A stretch of 64,000 bases of DNA from Paulinella micropora. Taxonomy: Eukaryota > Cercozoa > Imbricatea > Euglyphida > Paulinellidae. The stretch spans positions 215,086 to 279,085 of the forward strand of contig WBZZ01001696.1 of assembly GCA_019918135.1 (NCBI GenBank), written 5' to 3'. Under the pieces are notes generated by a model, which was given only the letters and a program-made list of their open reading frames with translations, was not told the DNA's origin and did no database searches. Shown one piece after another: positions 46,679 through 56,238 of the stretch. The translations under genes and the position numbers were made by a program. Positions within the stretch are counted from its first letter, which is position 1; the number at the start of each line of letters is the position of its first letter.

Positions 46679-48088
46679 CTATAAAATTTGCAAATCCGGC
46701 CTGGCCCGCCTGAGCTGATCCAGCCTTTCCTGTCGCAGGCGTACGCATTGATCAAAGGAGACCTCCCGCAAGGACGGGCAATTTTTCAGCTCAGTAATGT
46801 CTCCGGTAATTTTGCAAAAAGTAAACTGTATTTCTTGCAGCAAACGGCAGCCCCGTAAATCGGAAAGAGTGGCATTGGTTATGGTGCAAGCGTATAGCGT
46901 CAACAGTTGTAGTTTTTTGCAGCCTGTCAACCCTGTAGGAGCTTTGGTTTCACTGCCGTCCAAGGTCAATGTCCGCAGCACGGGGCAGGCATGCAGTACA
47001 TCGAGGGCCGCGAATTGTCCTTTTAACCACAGTTCCTCGAGCGCCTGGCAGCGCTGCAATTGTTGCAAGCCACCCTCGGTGATGTTGGGGCAGTGTGGTA
47101 GAGATAGGGCCTGCAGGCCCCGCAGACCGGCTACTTTTGACAGCAGCGCATCCGTAGCGCGCTCATCAAGAGCAAATCTGAGCTTCTGCAGGTTTTTGTT
47201 AAGTGTGTCTACTTCAGCCGGGGAGAGGGGCGTATAGTCCCACAAGTCCAGCTCCTGCAGCCTCGTGAGCGAAGGCAGTTGTGCAAGGAGGTTCCCGTTG
47301 TGATTGAAGTCTTCGAACTTTAGCTTCCTGAGTGGCATATTCCGCACGCCCAAGCCGGTAATGCTTTCGCAATCTGTTATGCTGAGATCTTCGAGTTTCA
47401 GCACTAGACGCAGACACGTCAGCCCCGGGTCTGTAATGGCAGGACAAGTGTGGAGCGACAGACTCTGTAATTGTGGCAGATTCTGCAAGATTCGGAGGCT
47501 CAGGTCGTTGAAGGTAGATTGACGGGCAATCACAAGTGACCGGAGGGCCCGGGTGCTGTTACACCCGCTCAAAGATCGGCAGATGTCGGTCGTGGCCTCT
47601 GCCACCAAGTTAAGGACGGAACCAAACTCGTCCAGGACCCTACGTTCGTCCTTGAAAGGAGCCTTTTTCCGGCCGTTCAGGATCAAGGTTTCTACCGTAA
47701 CCTTGTCTAGGGAATAGCCCTGGTAGTCGGACCAGCCGTCGCGGTCTTGGTAGTAGGGCTGTTTTAGCACTAGTTCTTTCAAGGGACATTTGGCCTCGGC
47801 GCAGCCGGGAGTAAAAAACCGGAGTATTCGCCTGTGCACCGCACTTGAGAAATCAAACACTGGCTGCTCAAACAGTTGCCAGAAGACAGGCCGTAGGACT
47901 AAAGCTAATGACTGCTGGCAGGCGAGAGCAAACCTGATTGCTTCCTCTGCGCTCGCTAGGTCCCTAACAAGAAGCCAGACATCGGCGGGCAGTTGGAACA
48001 GCCAACAAGACTGCTCGGAGCACGGCTTGCTTCTTTTGGGTGGACTTCTCGGTTCTCCCCAGTCTGACCTCTTCCTCCTATTGTTCAT
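46679..48088 (-). CDS. F-box/LRR protein
   Basis: The 469-residue protein begins at the ATG at 48086-48088; the open frame extends three more codons to a TTG. After a basic segment (NNRRKRSDW, PPKRSKP) comes an F-box-like stretch (LFQLPADVWLLVRDLASAEEAIRFALACQQSL). About ten Cys-containing LRRs of the AMN1/FBXL type follow (LQSLSLHTCPAITDPGL, LEDLSITDCESITGLGV, LQALSLPHCPNITEGGL, LQLLTLYACTITNATL). This is the most classical FBXL-type protein here and is closely related in style to the gene at 50708. It probably recruits substrates to an SCF ligase. Confidence 0.85.
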   Translation of the reverse strand: MNNRRKRSDWGEPRSPPKRSKPCSEQSCWLFQLPADVWLLVRDLASAEEAIRFALACQQSLALVLRPVFWQLFEQPVFDFSSAVHRRILRFFTPGCAEAKCPLKELVLKQPYYQDRDGWSDYQGYSLDKVTVETLILNGRKKAPFKDERRVLDEFGSVLNLVAEATTDICRSLSGCNSTRALRSLVIARQSTFNDLSLRILQNLPQLQSLSLHTCPAITDPGLTCLRLVLKLEDLSITDCESITGLGVRNMPLRKLKFEDFNHNGNLLAQLPSLTRLQELDLWDYTPLSPAEVDTLNKNLQKLRFALDERATDALLSKVAGLRGLQALSLPHCPNITEGGLQQLQRCQALEELWLKGQFAALDVLHACPVLRTLTLDGSETKAPTGLTGCKKLQLLTLYACTITNATLSDLRGCRLLQEIQFTFCKITGDITELKNCPSLREVSFDQCVRLRQERLDQLRRARPDLQIL

Positions 48089-48380
48089 TGCTAGCAAGGT
48101 AGTTTTTTCTTTTTTAAGCTGTGATTGCTGGTAAGTTTTTTAGGTCCAAAGTATTCTCGTCATTCTGCGCGGTTTCCGCCTTTTTTTTACTTCTTTCCGG
48201 ACGTTGAAGCTAAAAAAAAAATACCGGGGAGGAAAGGAGGTTGAAGCCCAATCTTCCGCGCCCTGCCCTCTCCACCCCAACCTCTTCACTTCCCAGCCCC
48301 GTCCGTGAATTTTGTGGCTAGCTTGTTCGCTCCTCCGCTGAGCCTTTCTCTCCTACGAGGGACATTTTGGCTTGACATTC

Positions 48381-48854
48381 ATGGCGACCAAGTCCCAGGA
48401 AGATAGAGGTACGCAGTTTGCGCTGGACACATTTTTTGTTTTGGCAAACGTCCGGGCCTCTAGAACTACCGTCCAGTTCTACCACGAAACTAAGCGCACC
48501 TGCAGAAAAAGATCGCATCCCTGGCCTCAAATTCCTGTCCACCACGCAAAAAGACAAAAAAAAAAGTCTGTTGTTGGTTCAGGCACGCATGTGTTGGCCA
48601 AGATCGTTTGTTCGAATCTAGCTCCCCCCCCCCTTGGACGGCAGGGCGGCCCCAAATTCGACTTAGGGTAGCTGGAGCAGCTCTGCCAAGCGCTGGGATA
48701 CCTTTTGGCAGATCCGCCGTACTGCACGGGCAAGAAGCGTGTGCGGTGGAACCTAGTGCTGCTAGGCGACGGCCCGTCCAAACCTGTTACCGGCCGTGTG
48801 CCCATGTTCTCAGTCAGTGAGCGTCTTGCGCAAACCAGAGTGGTGGCAATTTAG
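48381..48854 (+). CDS. Small hypothetical protein with in-frame TAG
   Basis: A frame from the ATG at 48381 is open to a TAG at 48669-48671 (codon 97), then remains open in the same frame to a TAG at 48852-48854. The segment after the first stop is coherent (LEQLCQALGYLLADPPYCTG, RWNLVLLGDGPSKPVTGRVP). A basic stretch (KRQKKKS) precedes it. No family is recognised. Both parts may be a decayed gene; alternatively the 96-residue product may be extended by readthrough. Confidence 0.4.
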
Positions 48855-49019
48855 GCTAAGAAAAAAGGCCCGCAGGGGTCGTTTTTTTTTCTGGGGCTCT
48901 GGCGCCGCCCCAGAAAAAAAAGAAGCAACGGGCTGGAGTGAGGGGGGTCGCTCATTTTTACTATCAACAAAAAAAGCCCCGGCTCTGTTCAGAATTCCGG
49001 CCTAGTTTGGCCACAAGAG

Positions 49020-50252
49020 CTAATCTCTGCCGTGACTGCACTTGAACACCAGGAAGCTGGGTTCGAAACTAAACTCCAAACCCGGCGGCACGTCGTCGGC
49101 CGGCTCCACTACGCGGTCCACCATTTCCAGCACGGCCAACCGACCGTGCGCGCCGCCGGGGGGCCAGCGGGCGCGGGTGTGTGCGCTCCAGTCCGCGACG
49201 GCCTGGGCGTCGAGCTTAGTTACGCTCATGATATTTAGGCCCCTGCTAGTCAACGCCTCGTACCGCTGTTCTCGCGCCTCGCCGGACACTAGCAGATAAA
49301 AGCGTTTTTTTTCGTGTTGCCTGCCGTACGACACCAGGGGCCCGAGCTCCGTTCGCAGCGCTGCCGCCGCGGGGTCGGCCGGGCCGGATTTGCCGGCTAG
49401 GGTCTGCAGGGTTGACAGAAACCGCAGCGTACGCTCGGCGCCGTAGTAGCTCAGGTCGTCGACCACACGCACAATAGCGGTAGTGGCCTGCGCCTGGATC
49501 TGCCACAGGTTAGTGCAGCCCGAGGCCTGGCGCAGCTGCGCCAGCAGCCGGCGGGCCAGCTCGCGGGCCTGCTCGGGCTCCGCTGCCCCCGGCGGTCCCG
49601 CGCCCGAAGGTAGCAGGGCCCACAGCCGCTCGAGGGTGAGGTTGTGCCCGAGGTACCGACTGCACAGAGCGCAGTCGCAGTCCGAGACGATCGGTTCCGA
49701 GACCAGAGCGCACAGCCGGACCCCGCTCCGCGCGCCAAACATGGCGGTGGCGCTCTGGGCGAGCAGCGCACGGCTTCTCCTGGAGATAACTCTGTGGCAC
49801 AGCTCGTCGTAGAAGGCCTGGCGTTCCCACAGGCCCAGGTTCAGCCCGACGGCGGCACAGCCGAACCCGCGGCGGGTCCCGAACGACAGCACCGACAGGC
49901 CCTCCCCGTGTGGCCTGGACTCGAAGCCGCGCTGGGTAAACAACAGGACGCGGCGCCGGTTGTTGTCTCCCGCGCGGTCCGTCGTACCCCGCCTGAACAC
50001 GCGGCAGCGGAGGCAACGGCACTCCGTGCCGGGTAGTTGAGAAAAGCAGGGGGCCCTGCGTTCCAGGGCACAGATCAGGCACGCGCAATTGTGGCGCCCG
50101 TTGCAGCTCTCCGACAGAAACGCTAGCAGGCCGTAGCCGCCCTGCGCTTGCAAGTGACCGCGCCCCAGCAGGCGCAGGACACCGCCGGCCTCCACTACGT
50201 TGTACCACAGGGTCGAACACGCGGCGTCGGACAGCAGGGTTGGGCAGGCCAT
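49020..50252 (-). CDS. Hypothetical Cys-rich protein
   Basis: The 410-residue protein has its ATG at 50250-50252. The first half has many Cys in pairs (CNGRHNCACLIC, CRCLRCRVF, CDCALC), enough for two or more zinc sites. The second half is helical (LARRLLAQLRQASGCTNLWQI) and ends in a domain with FSFEPSFLVFKCSHG. No signal peptide or membrane helix is seen. The family is not recognised. The gene starts facing a 455-base non-coding stretch. Confidence 0.65.
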   Translation of the reverse strand: MACPTLLSDAACSTLWYNVVEAGGVLRLLGRGHLQAQGGYGLLAFLSESCNGRHNCACLICALERRAPCFSQLPGTECRCLRCRVFRRGTTDRAGDNNRRRVLLFTQRGFESRPHGEGLSVLSFGTRRGFGCAAVGLNLGLWERQAFYDELCHRVISRRSRALLAQSATAMFGARSGVRLCALVSEPIVSDCDCALCSRYLGHNLTLERLWALLPSGAGPPGAAEPEQARELARRLLAQLRQASGCTNLWQIQAQATTAIVRVVDDLSYYGAERTLRFLSTLQTLAGKSGPADPAAAALRTELGPLVSYGRQHEKKRFYLLVSGEAREQRYEALTSRGLNIMSVTKLDAQAVADWSAHTRARWPPGGAHGRLAVLEMVDRVVEPADDVPPGLEFSFEPSFLVFKCSHGRD

Positions 50253-50707
50253 TTGGCTATCAGTGTGCTAGAATTAAAAACAAGGCAAAAAAGTAAGGAA
50301 ATTAGGACGTTGTGCGCGCTGACCTTCAAAGGTGGGGAGGGGGGGGGGGGCCGGAACCAGAGAGGGAGAGGTCTGGTTTTACAAAAGGGGCCAGGCGCAA
50401 TAGAGGAGGGGCGGGGACAGTCTTGGCCCTCCCCCCCCCCCCACAGTACTACTATTCTTTTGCGCCCGCCCCTCCCCCCCCCCGGTTCTGCCCCCGGGCC
50501 GGACCGCGTGGCATTTCCTGCCGGGGATCGTCACTTGCTGGTGGCCGGAGGAAAAAAGCTGGCAAGCAAACAGAGGATTTGTGTTTAGGTTTTTTTTCTT
50601 GTGTCCGTCGCCAAGGGTTTATTAAAAAAGAACGAGCAAGCTGGCAGCCAAACGAAAGAAAGAATGGCGGGGTTTTTTTTCTTTTTTCGCTTTCCTTAAT
50701 ATATTTC
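50253..50707. other. Intergenic stretch with G/C runs
   Basis: No gene is seen. It has a G run at 50338-50350, C runs at 50431-50442 and 50471-50482, and a T/A-rich end at 50588-50705. Confidence 0.5.
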
Positions 50708-52114
50708 TTAGGGAAAATGAACCGTGACCTCGGGCCGCTCGGCCCTGAAGTGGTTAGCGCCGGCCCTGGTGATCGCAAAGCAATGTCGAATATTCAGCTT
50801 CCGTAAATTACGCAACTGCCCAAGGTGCGTAAAGACGTCGTCTGTCAGCAACAAACAACCGAACAAGTCTAGGTCTTGCAGGTCTGGCAGGGCTAGCAGG
50901 CGTTGGATTCCGGTGGTTGTTAACAGGTTACAGCCCCCTAGCTCTAGCCGCCGCAGCTGTCCTAAACGTGACAGATTCGCGAGGCCCTCGTCGGTGAGGG
51001 CCCCGCAGGCGGCCAGGTCCAGTTGTTGCAGACTGTCGGGCAAACGTGCGAGGTCACCGTCCTGGAGCCACGGGTTGCCTGTCATAGCCAGGCAGCGCAG
51101 GTTTAGCCCCGCCAGCGGCCACAGCGCAGCGCCGGTGAGCCTGCCGGAAAGAAATCGTAGCGTCTGGAGTTGGTGCAAGCCTTCTAGAAACGAGAGGTCT
51201 GTCAGTTCGGCCACACCGCCGAGGTCAAGCTGTTGCAGATTGCGCAGGCCCGACAGGTGTCGCAGCCCCGCCTCGGAAAGAGTGGCCTGGGAAGAGGAGA
51301 TGATCAGCGCGCGCAGCTCATGCAAATGAGCTAGGCTTGCCAGCGAAGCATCCGTGATATCATCGCAAACCGAAAGATCTAAAAAACGCAGTCTCGTTAG
51401 CCCCCGCAGCCAGCTGAGGTCGTCGGAGCCGTACCCTGTGAGATCGAGCTGCCGCAGCTGGACGCTGCTGGCCAGCGCGGTGCGCAGTGTGGGGCTTAGG
51501 CTTAGCCTGAAGCGGAGAATCAACGTGTGCGGCAACTTCTGGGCCAGATAAGTAGCTAGCGCGTCGTCACAGTCGTTAGGACAGTCGTTCAACCAGCGGT
51601 CGCAGGGCTCCATTCGGGGGGTCACGTCAAGGGCGGCTGGTCTGTTCTTCCGAGGCCTGCACGGCGGGAAGGTGGCGCCGAGGCTCCGCAGCCCTGTGAT
51701 CCGTCCGGCCTGTTGCAGGTCTCGCTTGGAAAGGCGCTGGTTCCTGTGACATAGTATTAGCGTCTGCACGCAGGTCTTGCCCTCGATGATACGTTGCAAG
51801 ATCTCGGCAGTTTCTTCCTCGTTACTCTGAACAACGACGCAAACGATTTCTTTCCATTCCCGCCAACACCTTTGCGGGATAGGAGGGGACCACGGTTTGA
51901 TCCACAGTTTCGGAAACGTCGTGGGGTATAAGGCCGGCGTGTTAGCTTCCTGGCACAGCAACGCCCAAGCCGAATACAACCACTGGGGGTCATCGGCTAC
52001 GAGGCTAAAAACCAGTTGCAAGACGTCCGAGGGTAGGCTAAACAGTCCGGACGGTTCGGGGCGCAGCAGTGGGTGGTCTAGGTGCCGGCGCTTGTGCGGG
52101 GGGCCTTGGGACAT
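50708..52114 (-). CDS. F-box/LRR protein
   Basis: The 468-residue protein has its ATG at 52112-52114. It starts PPHKRRHLDHPLL, followed by an F-box (LFSLPSDVLQLVFSLVADDPQW). Regular FBXL-type repeats run from about residue 130 to the end (LRQLDLTGYGSDDL, LRFLDLSVCDDITDASL, LQQLDLGGVAELTDLSF, LRRLELGGCNLLTTTGI, LQDLDLFGCLLLTDDVF). It is similar in style to the gene at 46679. Inferred role: substrate receptor of a ubiquitin ligase. Confidence 0.85.
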   Translation of the reverse strand: MSQGPPHKRRHLDHPLLRPEPSGLFSLPSDVLQLVFSLVADDPQWLYSAWALLCQEANTPALYPTTFPKLWIKPWSPPIPQRCWREWKEIVCVVVQSNEEETAEILQRIIEGKTCVQTLILCHRNQRLSKRDLQQAGRITGLRSLGATFPPCRPRKNRPAALDVTPRMEPCDRWLNDCPNDCDDALATYLAQKLPHTLILRFRLSLSPTLRTALASSVQLRQLDLTGYGSDDLSWLRGLTRLRFLDLSVCDDITDASLASLAHLHELRALIISSSQATLSEAGLRHLSGLRNLQQLDLGGVAELTDLSFLEGLHQLQTLRFLSGRLTGAALWPLAGLNLRCLAMTGNPWLQDGDLARLPDSLQQLDLAACGALTDEGLANLSRLGQLRRLELGGCNLLTTTGIQRLLALPDLQDLDLFGCLLLTDDVFTHLGQLRNLRKLNIRHCFAITRAGANHFRAERPEVTVHFP

Positions 52115-52375
52115 AAACTCTTCTTTCTTTGTCTTTTGAAAGCTTGACCAAGCCAGCTGCTATTCCTTTCTTTTTTCCTTTGAGAAAAGTGAAAGGGCAA
52201 GAAAAGAAACGGTGTCCGCCGAAAAGATTTATTGTTTTGTAAACCAAAAAAAAGGAAGCTTGTTTGCTAAAGCTGACAATAGAGGGAGAGAGGGAGAGAG
52301 AGGAGGGGCAGGGATTTTTTTTTGCCGGCTCCCCCCATGAGATCACCCGAGCGGGCGAACCTACCAAAAGAAAAC

Positions 52376-53476
52376 TTAGCACCGGCACGGCAACCCGTTC
52401 GCGGTGCACGGCAGCACGCCGAAGCGGCAGCAAACCCTGGCCGCGAGCTTGGGGCCCAGCCTGCGGCCGCCCTTCTTGGTGCGCAGGTCCGAGAGTTCAC
52501 GCAGCGCTTGGCGCGGCCCCCGCGCCTCGGCGTCCCGGACCAGGCTAGCCACCGTGGGAAAGCGCGCAACGATAGCCCTGGCCACCGCGGGGCTCACCCC
52601 CCGCACGGCCGCGTAGACCCCCAGCCGCTCGGTGTCGGCCCCCCGCCGGACCGCGTTGGCGCGTTCCTGCACCACCGCATCCTGCAGCGACGACCCCGTG
52701 TCCGAGTTGGCCCAGACCCGGAACAAGTTCAGCAGCAGCAGCGCCGAATGGAACGCGTGGGCCGTGGTCAGCCACAACAGGCCGTACCTCATGGTCGTGC
52801 TGCTCTCGGCGGCCCGCAGCAGCGTGAGGAGGCCGGGCTCCAATGTCCCGTTGCGCGACAGGCTGCCACGCACGGGCGCTAGCAGCTCGCAGGACGAGTC
52901 TGCCAGCAGCCACGCGGGGCTCTCGAGGATGTAGCCGGCCACACCCTTCTGCGCGCCGGCCCACTCGGCCAGCGCCAGCCGCTGTGTTTGGAAACGGCCC
53001 GACCTGATGGACTGCACGCAGTCGTCGGCGCGCTTGCGCTCGAACACCCGCTCGACGACAGGCCCGCGCCTGAACGCAATGTCGCCCACCTGCAGCGTTT
53101 CGACCCTGACGAACGGCAGCTGCCCCAGGCACTGCACCAGCCACTTCTCCCGGTTGTCGAGCACAATGGTGGCGGCGGTGGTGGCAGGCGCCGCGAACCA
53201 CAAACGCGACCCCCGCTTCAGTTCCTGGTCGCTCAGCCTCGCCAGCTCCGCCGAGATCTCTGCCTTGTACTGTGCGTCGGCGCCGGCCAACAGGCAGTCG
53301 GGTGCGGCCCAGGCAATCGTCACGAAGCGCTGCCAGAAATCTCGCAGTTCGTTAATGCTGGGGTAGTCCGACCGCTTCGCGCCCCGGGCGGCGGCCCACG
53401 CTTGCCAGCCCGCGCCGGTACCACAGGCCTGCTCGGTGATCCAGGCAGCACGGCCCCACCAATTTGCGTCGTCCAT
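52376..53476 (-). CDS. ERCC4-type structure-specific endonuclease with helix-hairpin-helix end
   Basis: The 366-residue protein uses the ATG at 53474-53476. Residues 105-170 carry the ERCC4/XPF-MUS81 nuclease marks: VLDNRE (D107, R109, E110), VGDIAF (G131-D132), then ERKRADDCVQSI (E146, R147, K148, D151/152; pattern ERKxxxDLxxSI) and SGRFQTQRLAL. The C-terminus (about 290-350) reads like a helix-hairpin-helix region (RGVSPAVARAIVARFPTVASL). Such nucleases cut branched or flap DNA during repair and recombination, and ERCC4-domain proteins are known in several large DNA viruses. It is close to the size of a single-chain viral/archaeal type. Eukaryotic XPF and MUS81 need a partner; whether this one does is unknown. 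Confidence 0.85.
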   Translation of the reverse strand: MDDANWWGRAAWITEQACGTGAGWQAWAAARGAKRSDYPSINELRDFWQRFVTIAWAAPDCLLAGADAQYKAEISAELARLSDQELKRGSRLWFAAPATTAATIVLDNREKWLVQCLGQLPFVRVETLQVGDIAFRRGPVVERVFERKRADDCVQSIRSGRFQTQRLALAEWAGAQKGVAGYILESPAWLLADSSCELLAPVRGSLSRNGTLEPGLLTLLRAAESSTTMRYGLLWLTTAHAFHSALLLLNLFRVWANSDTGSSLQDAVVQERANAVRRGADTERLGVYAAVRGVSPAVARAIVARFPTVASLVRDAEARGPRQALRELSDLRTKKGGRRLGPKLAARVCCRFGVLPCTANGLPCRC

Positions 53477-53852
53477 GGAAGTTCTTGTTTTTTCTCTGGG
53501 CACCGTACGAGCCCCTTGTTTTTTTTCGCGCTCCAAAAAGAACAACCGAGGGAGATAAAAAAAAAGGGGGCGGGGAAAGAAGAAAAAAAAAATAAAAGAA
53601 ACCTATAAAAAAAAAAAGCAGAAACCAAAAAGTAGGGGAGAGGAAAAGGGGCGGGGTGGGAAAAGATAGGTAATGTTTCTTCTTCGGCCTTCCCTCCCCG
53701 CGCTCAGAAATAGTGATTGGAGAGAGAAGGCCGGAGGGAAAGAAAAAAAAAGCCGGCGCGCCAGAGGAGCGGAACCCCAAGTGCGCGGGAGCCCGCCGGG
53801 AATTCTCCCTCTTCTGGCTGTTTTTTGCCTGTTCTTGCGCACACTTCTGTCA
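53477..53852. other. Divergent intergenic region
   Basis: It lies between the starts of the ERCC4-type gene and the plus-strand gene at 53853. Many A runs (53560-53640) and a purine-rich part (53710-53760) are seen. No gene is seen. Confidence 0.5.
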
Positions 53853-54485
53853 ATGAGGCTGGTCTACCTGGGGCGGCACGCCACGTCGCCCTTCATGCTA
53901 GCCTTCGAGAGAAACCAGGGCCGGCTCTTGCTGGTAGCCTTCGTGTACGTGACCTTGCTCAAGGGCAAGGCCAAGAGGTTGCGCCTGGAAGACAGGAAAC
54001 TGCGGCTCTACCCCGCGCCAACCGTGGCCGGCCCCAAGCGCCCCAAGTTGTCCGTGGGCAAGATCATCGGCCGCGCGGACAGCCTGCGACAACTGCGCAG
54101 GGAATGGGACGGGCTGCACTACACGGTTCTAGGAGTACCCCCCGGCGGCCTGGACAGCTGCGGCGAAGAGGAGACCTTTTATCGCAAGTGGAGGAAATGC
54201 ATGCTGGGCTTTTGCAAACAGGCGGCGCCAATAGAGGCAGTGATCGATTACACGGCCGCACATTGGAACCTGCGGCCGCCACTCCTGACGGTGGACAATT
54301 GTGAATGGTTCCCCTGCCGTCCGCCACCGTCTGATAGTACCTGGCTCAGGCTGTGGCTAGGCCAGGACTCGACAGAACTTCCCCCCGCCGACGGGCTGTC
54401 CATTAGCTTAAACCAAGCGTCCGAGGCTATCAACCAGTGCGTCAACAGCATTAACGCATTCCTCTCGTCCGGGTTCGGTTGCTAG
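53853..54485 (+). CDS. Hypothetical protein
   Basis: The 210-residue protein starts at the ATG at 53853. The beginning has a beta-rich hydrophobic part (RLLLVAFVYVTLL), then basic residues (KGKAKRLRLEDRKLRLYP) and Trp/Cys-containing segments (FYRKWRKCMLGFCKQ, NCEWFPCRP). The end is Ser/Asn-rich. No known family. It begins in a region shared with the ERCC4-type gene. Confidence 0.6.
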   Translation: MRLVYLGRHATSPFMLAFERNQGRLLLVAFVYVTLLKGKAKRLRLEDRKLRLYPAPTVAGPKRPKLSVGKIIGRADSLRQLRREWDGLHYTVLGVPPGGLDSCGEEETFYRKWRKCMLGFCKQAAPIEAVIDYTAAHWNLRPPLLTVDNCEWFPCRPPPSDSTWLRLWLGQDSTELPPADGLSISLNQASEAINQCVNSINAFLSSGFGC

Positions 54486-54560
54486 CCGGCGGAAAATGCG
54501 AGTCTCAGCTTGCCTGTTTTTTTTAAAAAAAAAATCAAAACACTTTTTTCTTGCGATCTG

Positions 54561-54848
54561 TTATTGGTACAAATGCAAGACCAGGGAGCCGTTCGAGTTG
54601 TGGTCGGACATGACAGACGTTATTCTACTCCAGCGAATGTCTTTGTTGGTCCACAGAGGGTGCTTCTTGCTTGGCTTGCAGCTCAGGTCCTCGGTGCTGG
54701 CCATGTCACTCTGCGGCTGGCTGACGGTGGGTCGTCGGCGGAACAAGAACAGTAGCAGAACAGCCACTAGGGTCGCGAGGGCCCGCCACGCTGTGGCAGC
54801 CCAGCTCGCCACGATCAGGTCGGGAGCCCAGGCAGGGATTGTTAGCAT
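54561..54848 (-). CDS. Small single-pass membrane protein
   Basis: The 95-residue protein has its ATG at 54846-54848. Residues about 10-36 form one membrane helix (LIVASWAATAWRALATLVAV plus LLLFLF), followed by a stop-transfer RRR and a polar tail. A frame on the opposite strand (54496-54873) is also open but lacks such organisation. This type of small membrane protein is frequent in virion envelopes; the location is inferred. Confidence 0.5.
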   Translation of the reverse strand: MLTIPAWAPDLIVASWAATAWRALATLVAVLLLFLFRRRPTVSQPQSDMASTEDLSCKPSKKHPLWTNKDIRWSRITSVMSDHNSNGSLVLHLYQ

Positions 54849-55339
54849 TAGGGTTGGTGCGGGCTGGAAGTAGTAAATGTACTTGGCACGGTTACCGCGA
54901 GAAGAAAGACTGCTTAGAATTTGCCTTTTTTAAACAAGGTCCCGACCAACGTTTAGGACCGAAAAGAGGAAAAGAAAAAGACGGCTAGGCAGATTTTGGC
55001 GGGGAGGAGAACCAAAAAAAAAAGACAGCAAGCGGCGCAAAATTTAAGAGGGGGGGAAAGAGGGGCGGGGAAAGAAACAAAAAAAAAAACCTTTGGCTGG
55101 GCTTCTTCGCTGTTTACCTGCGCGTTTTTTGCTAGGGGGAGCAGAAAAGAAAGCAAGCCACGGCCCCAACAAAAAGACGGGAGCGCCGTGGGTCTGGCGC
55201 TTAACAACAGGGGGCCGGAAAAGGAAAGGCACAAAAAAAAGAGGGCAGACAGTTTTTTTTTGTGGCGGCTACCAGCGCCTAAAAAAAAAGCAGCACGTCG
55301 CTTATTCTCAAACGTATTTATAAATCTGGTACAGATCGA
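54849..55339. other. Intergenic stretch with homopolymers
   Basis: No gene is seen. Runs of A (55014-55022, 55078-55090), G (55049-55056) and T (55253-55261) recur. A TATA-like TATTTATAAA lies at about 55315-55324, some 16-25 bases before the next ATG. Confidence 0.45.
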
Positions 55340-56005
55340 ATGGTGAAAGAAGAAGAAGAGGAAGCACCCGTAACCTGGACTGTCCGCCTGCTGTGTTCGG
55401 CGGAGCTCTGGATCTACGTTACGTGCGTGGCTTTTACGAGCGCACGCCTCGCCTGCCAGCAGTGCTTGCTGTCTATCGTGTGCTACTCGCTCTCCACCGC
55501 GCTGGTAGGGTTTAGGCGGACTATCCTCTGGTTCGTGTACAACGTGCGCAAGAGGGAAAGCCACCACGACGGACAGGCCCAAGTCCTCCGACAATGCGGC
55601 CAAGTGCTGCGCGTGGTCATCCTCTTGCAGCTGCTGTGGTCGCGTTTTCAGCTGCACCTGCTGGTGCTAGCACTAAGAGAAGCCAGGGGCTCCGTTGCGC
55701 TCTTCGCCCTGCGCTTGACCAGGGGTATCCTGTCCATTGGGATCGTCGCCAGCATCACCAAGAGGAGCGGCGGCCCCACGCTCCTGAATACCGGCAGGTG
55801 CCTGCTGACGGCACTAGTAGTAGGACTGAACATAGCCGAGATGTGCCTGGGCCACCGGCCGTGGCGGATTGCGCTGGGCTTGCTAGAGATCTCCGTTACC
55901 TTGTTATTTCTGGTCTGCGCGCTGCAGACGGCCGAGTACCGGAACGTGCTAACAATGGCCTGTACAATGATCGACCTGTACTATGCGGTCGGTTTGGTCT
56001 ATTAA
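55340..56005 (+). CDS. Multi-pass membrane protein
   Basis: The 221-residue protein starts at the ATG at 55340 with an acidic N-terminus (VKEEEEEAP). By eye there are about six or seven hydrophobic segments (AELWIYVTCVAF, CLLSIVCYSLSTALVGF, VVILLQLLWSRF, HLLVLAL, LLTALVVGLNIAEM, ALGLLEISVTLLFLVCALQ, MIDLYYAVGLVY). No known family, no retinal Lys motif. A viral membrane or envelope role is possible. Confidence 0.65.
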   Translation: MVKEEEEEAPVTWTVRLLCSAELWIYVTCVAFTSARLACQQCLLSIVCYSLSTALVGFRRTILWFVYNVRKRESHHDGQAQVLRQCGQVLRVVILLQLLWSRFQLHLLVLALREARGSVALFALRLTRGILSIGIVASITKRSGGPTLLNTGRCLLTALVVGLNIAEMCLGHRPWRIALGLLEISVTLLFLVCALQTAEYRNVLTMACTMIDLYYAVGLVY

Positions 56006-56238
56006 ACGGCGGCCGAGATAAGGGAGGGAAATGGAGGGGAGAAAGGGGAGCGCCGGGAGATGTTTTCTGGTAGAGAAGGGGGGGGGGAGGAGGATTAAGG
56101 AGAGGGGATTTTTGGTACAGACTTTGTAGGGCCCGTAAACAGAAAGCAGTAAATCTAAACTAAGAAAAAGAGACTCCCGCCTGACTAAGAGGGGAGGAAC
56201 AACTCGTTTTTTTTTTTGCAGCTTCTGATTACTTCCAA
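56006..56238. other. Intergenic stretch
   Basis: GA-rich with a G run at about 56078-56086 and a T run at about 56206-56216 just before the next ATG. No gene is seen. Confidence 0.45.

Noticed and set aside
54496-54873. Plus-strand ORF of 125 codons opposite the small membrane protein
   Set aside because: It passes through a T-run and has no organised segments; the minus frame has a clear membrane helix with stop-transfer.
54953-55657. Minus-strand ORF of 234 codons
   Set aside because: It is mostly Phe/Leu/Ser strings from A-rich and G-rich tracts, and overlaps a clear plus-strand membrane protein.
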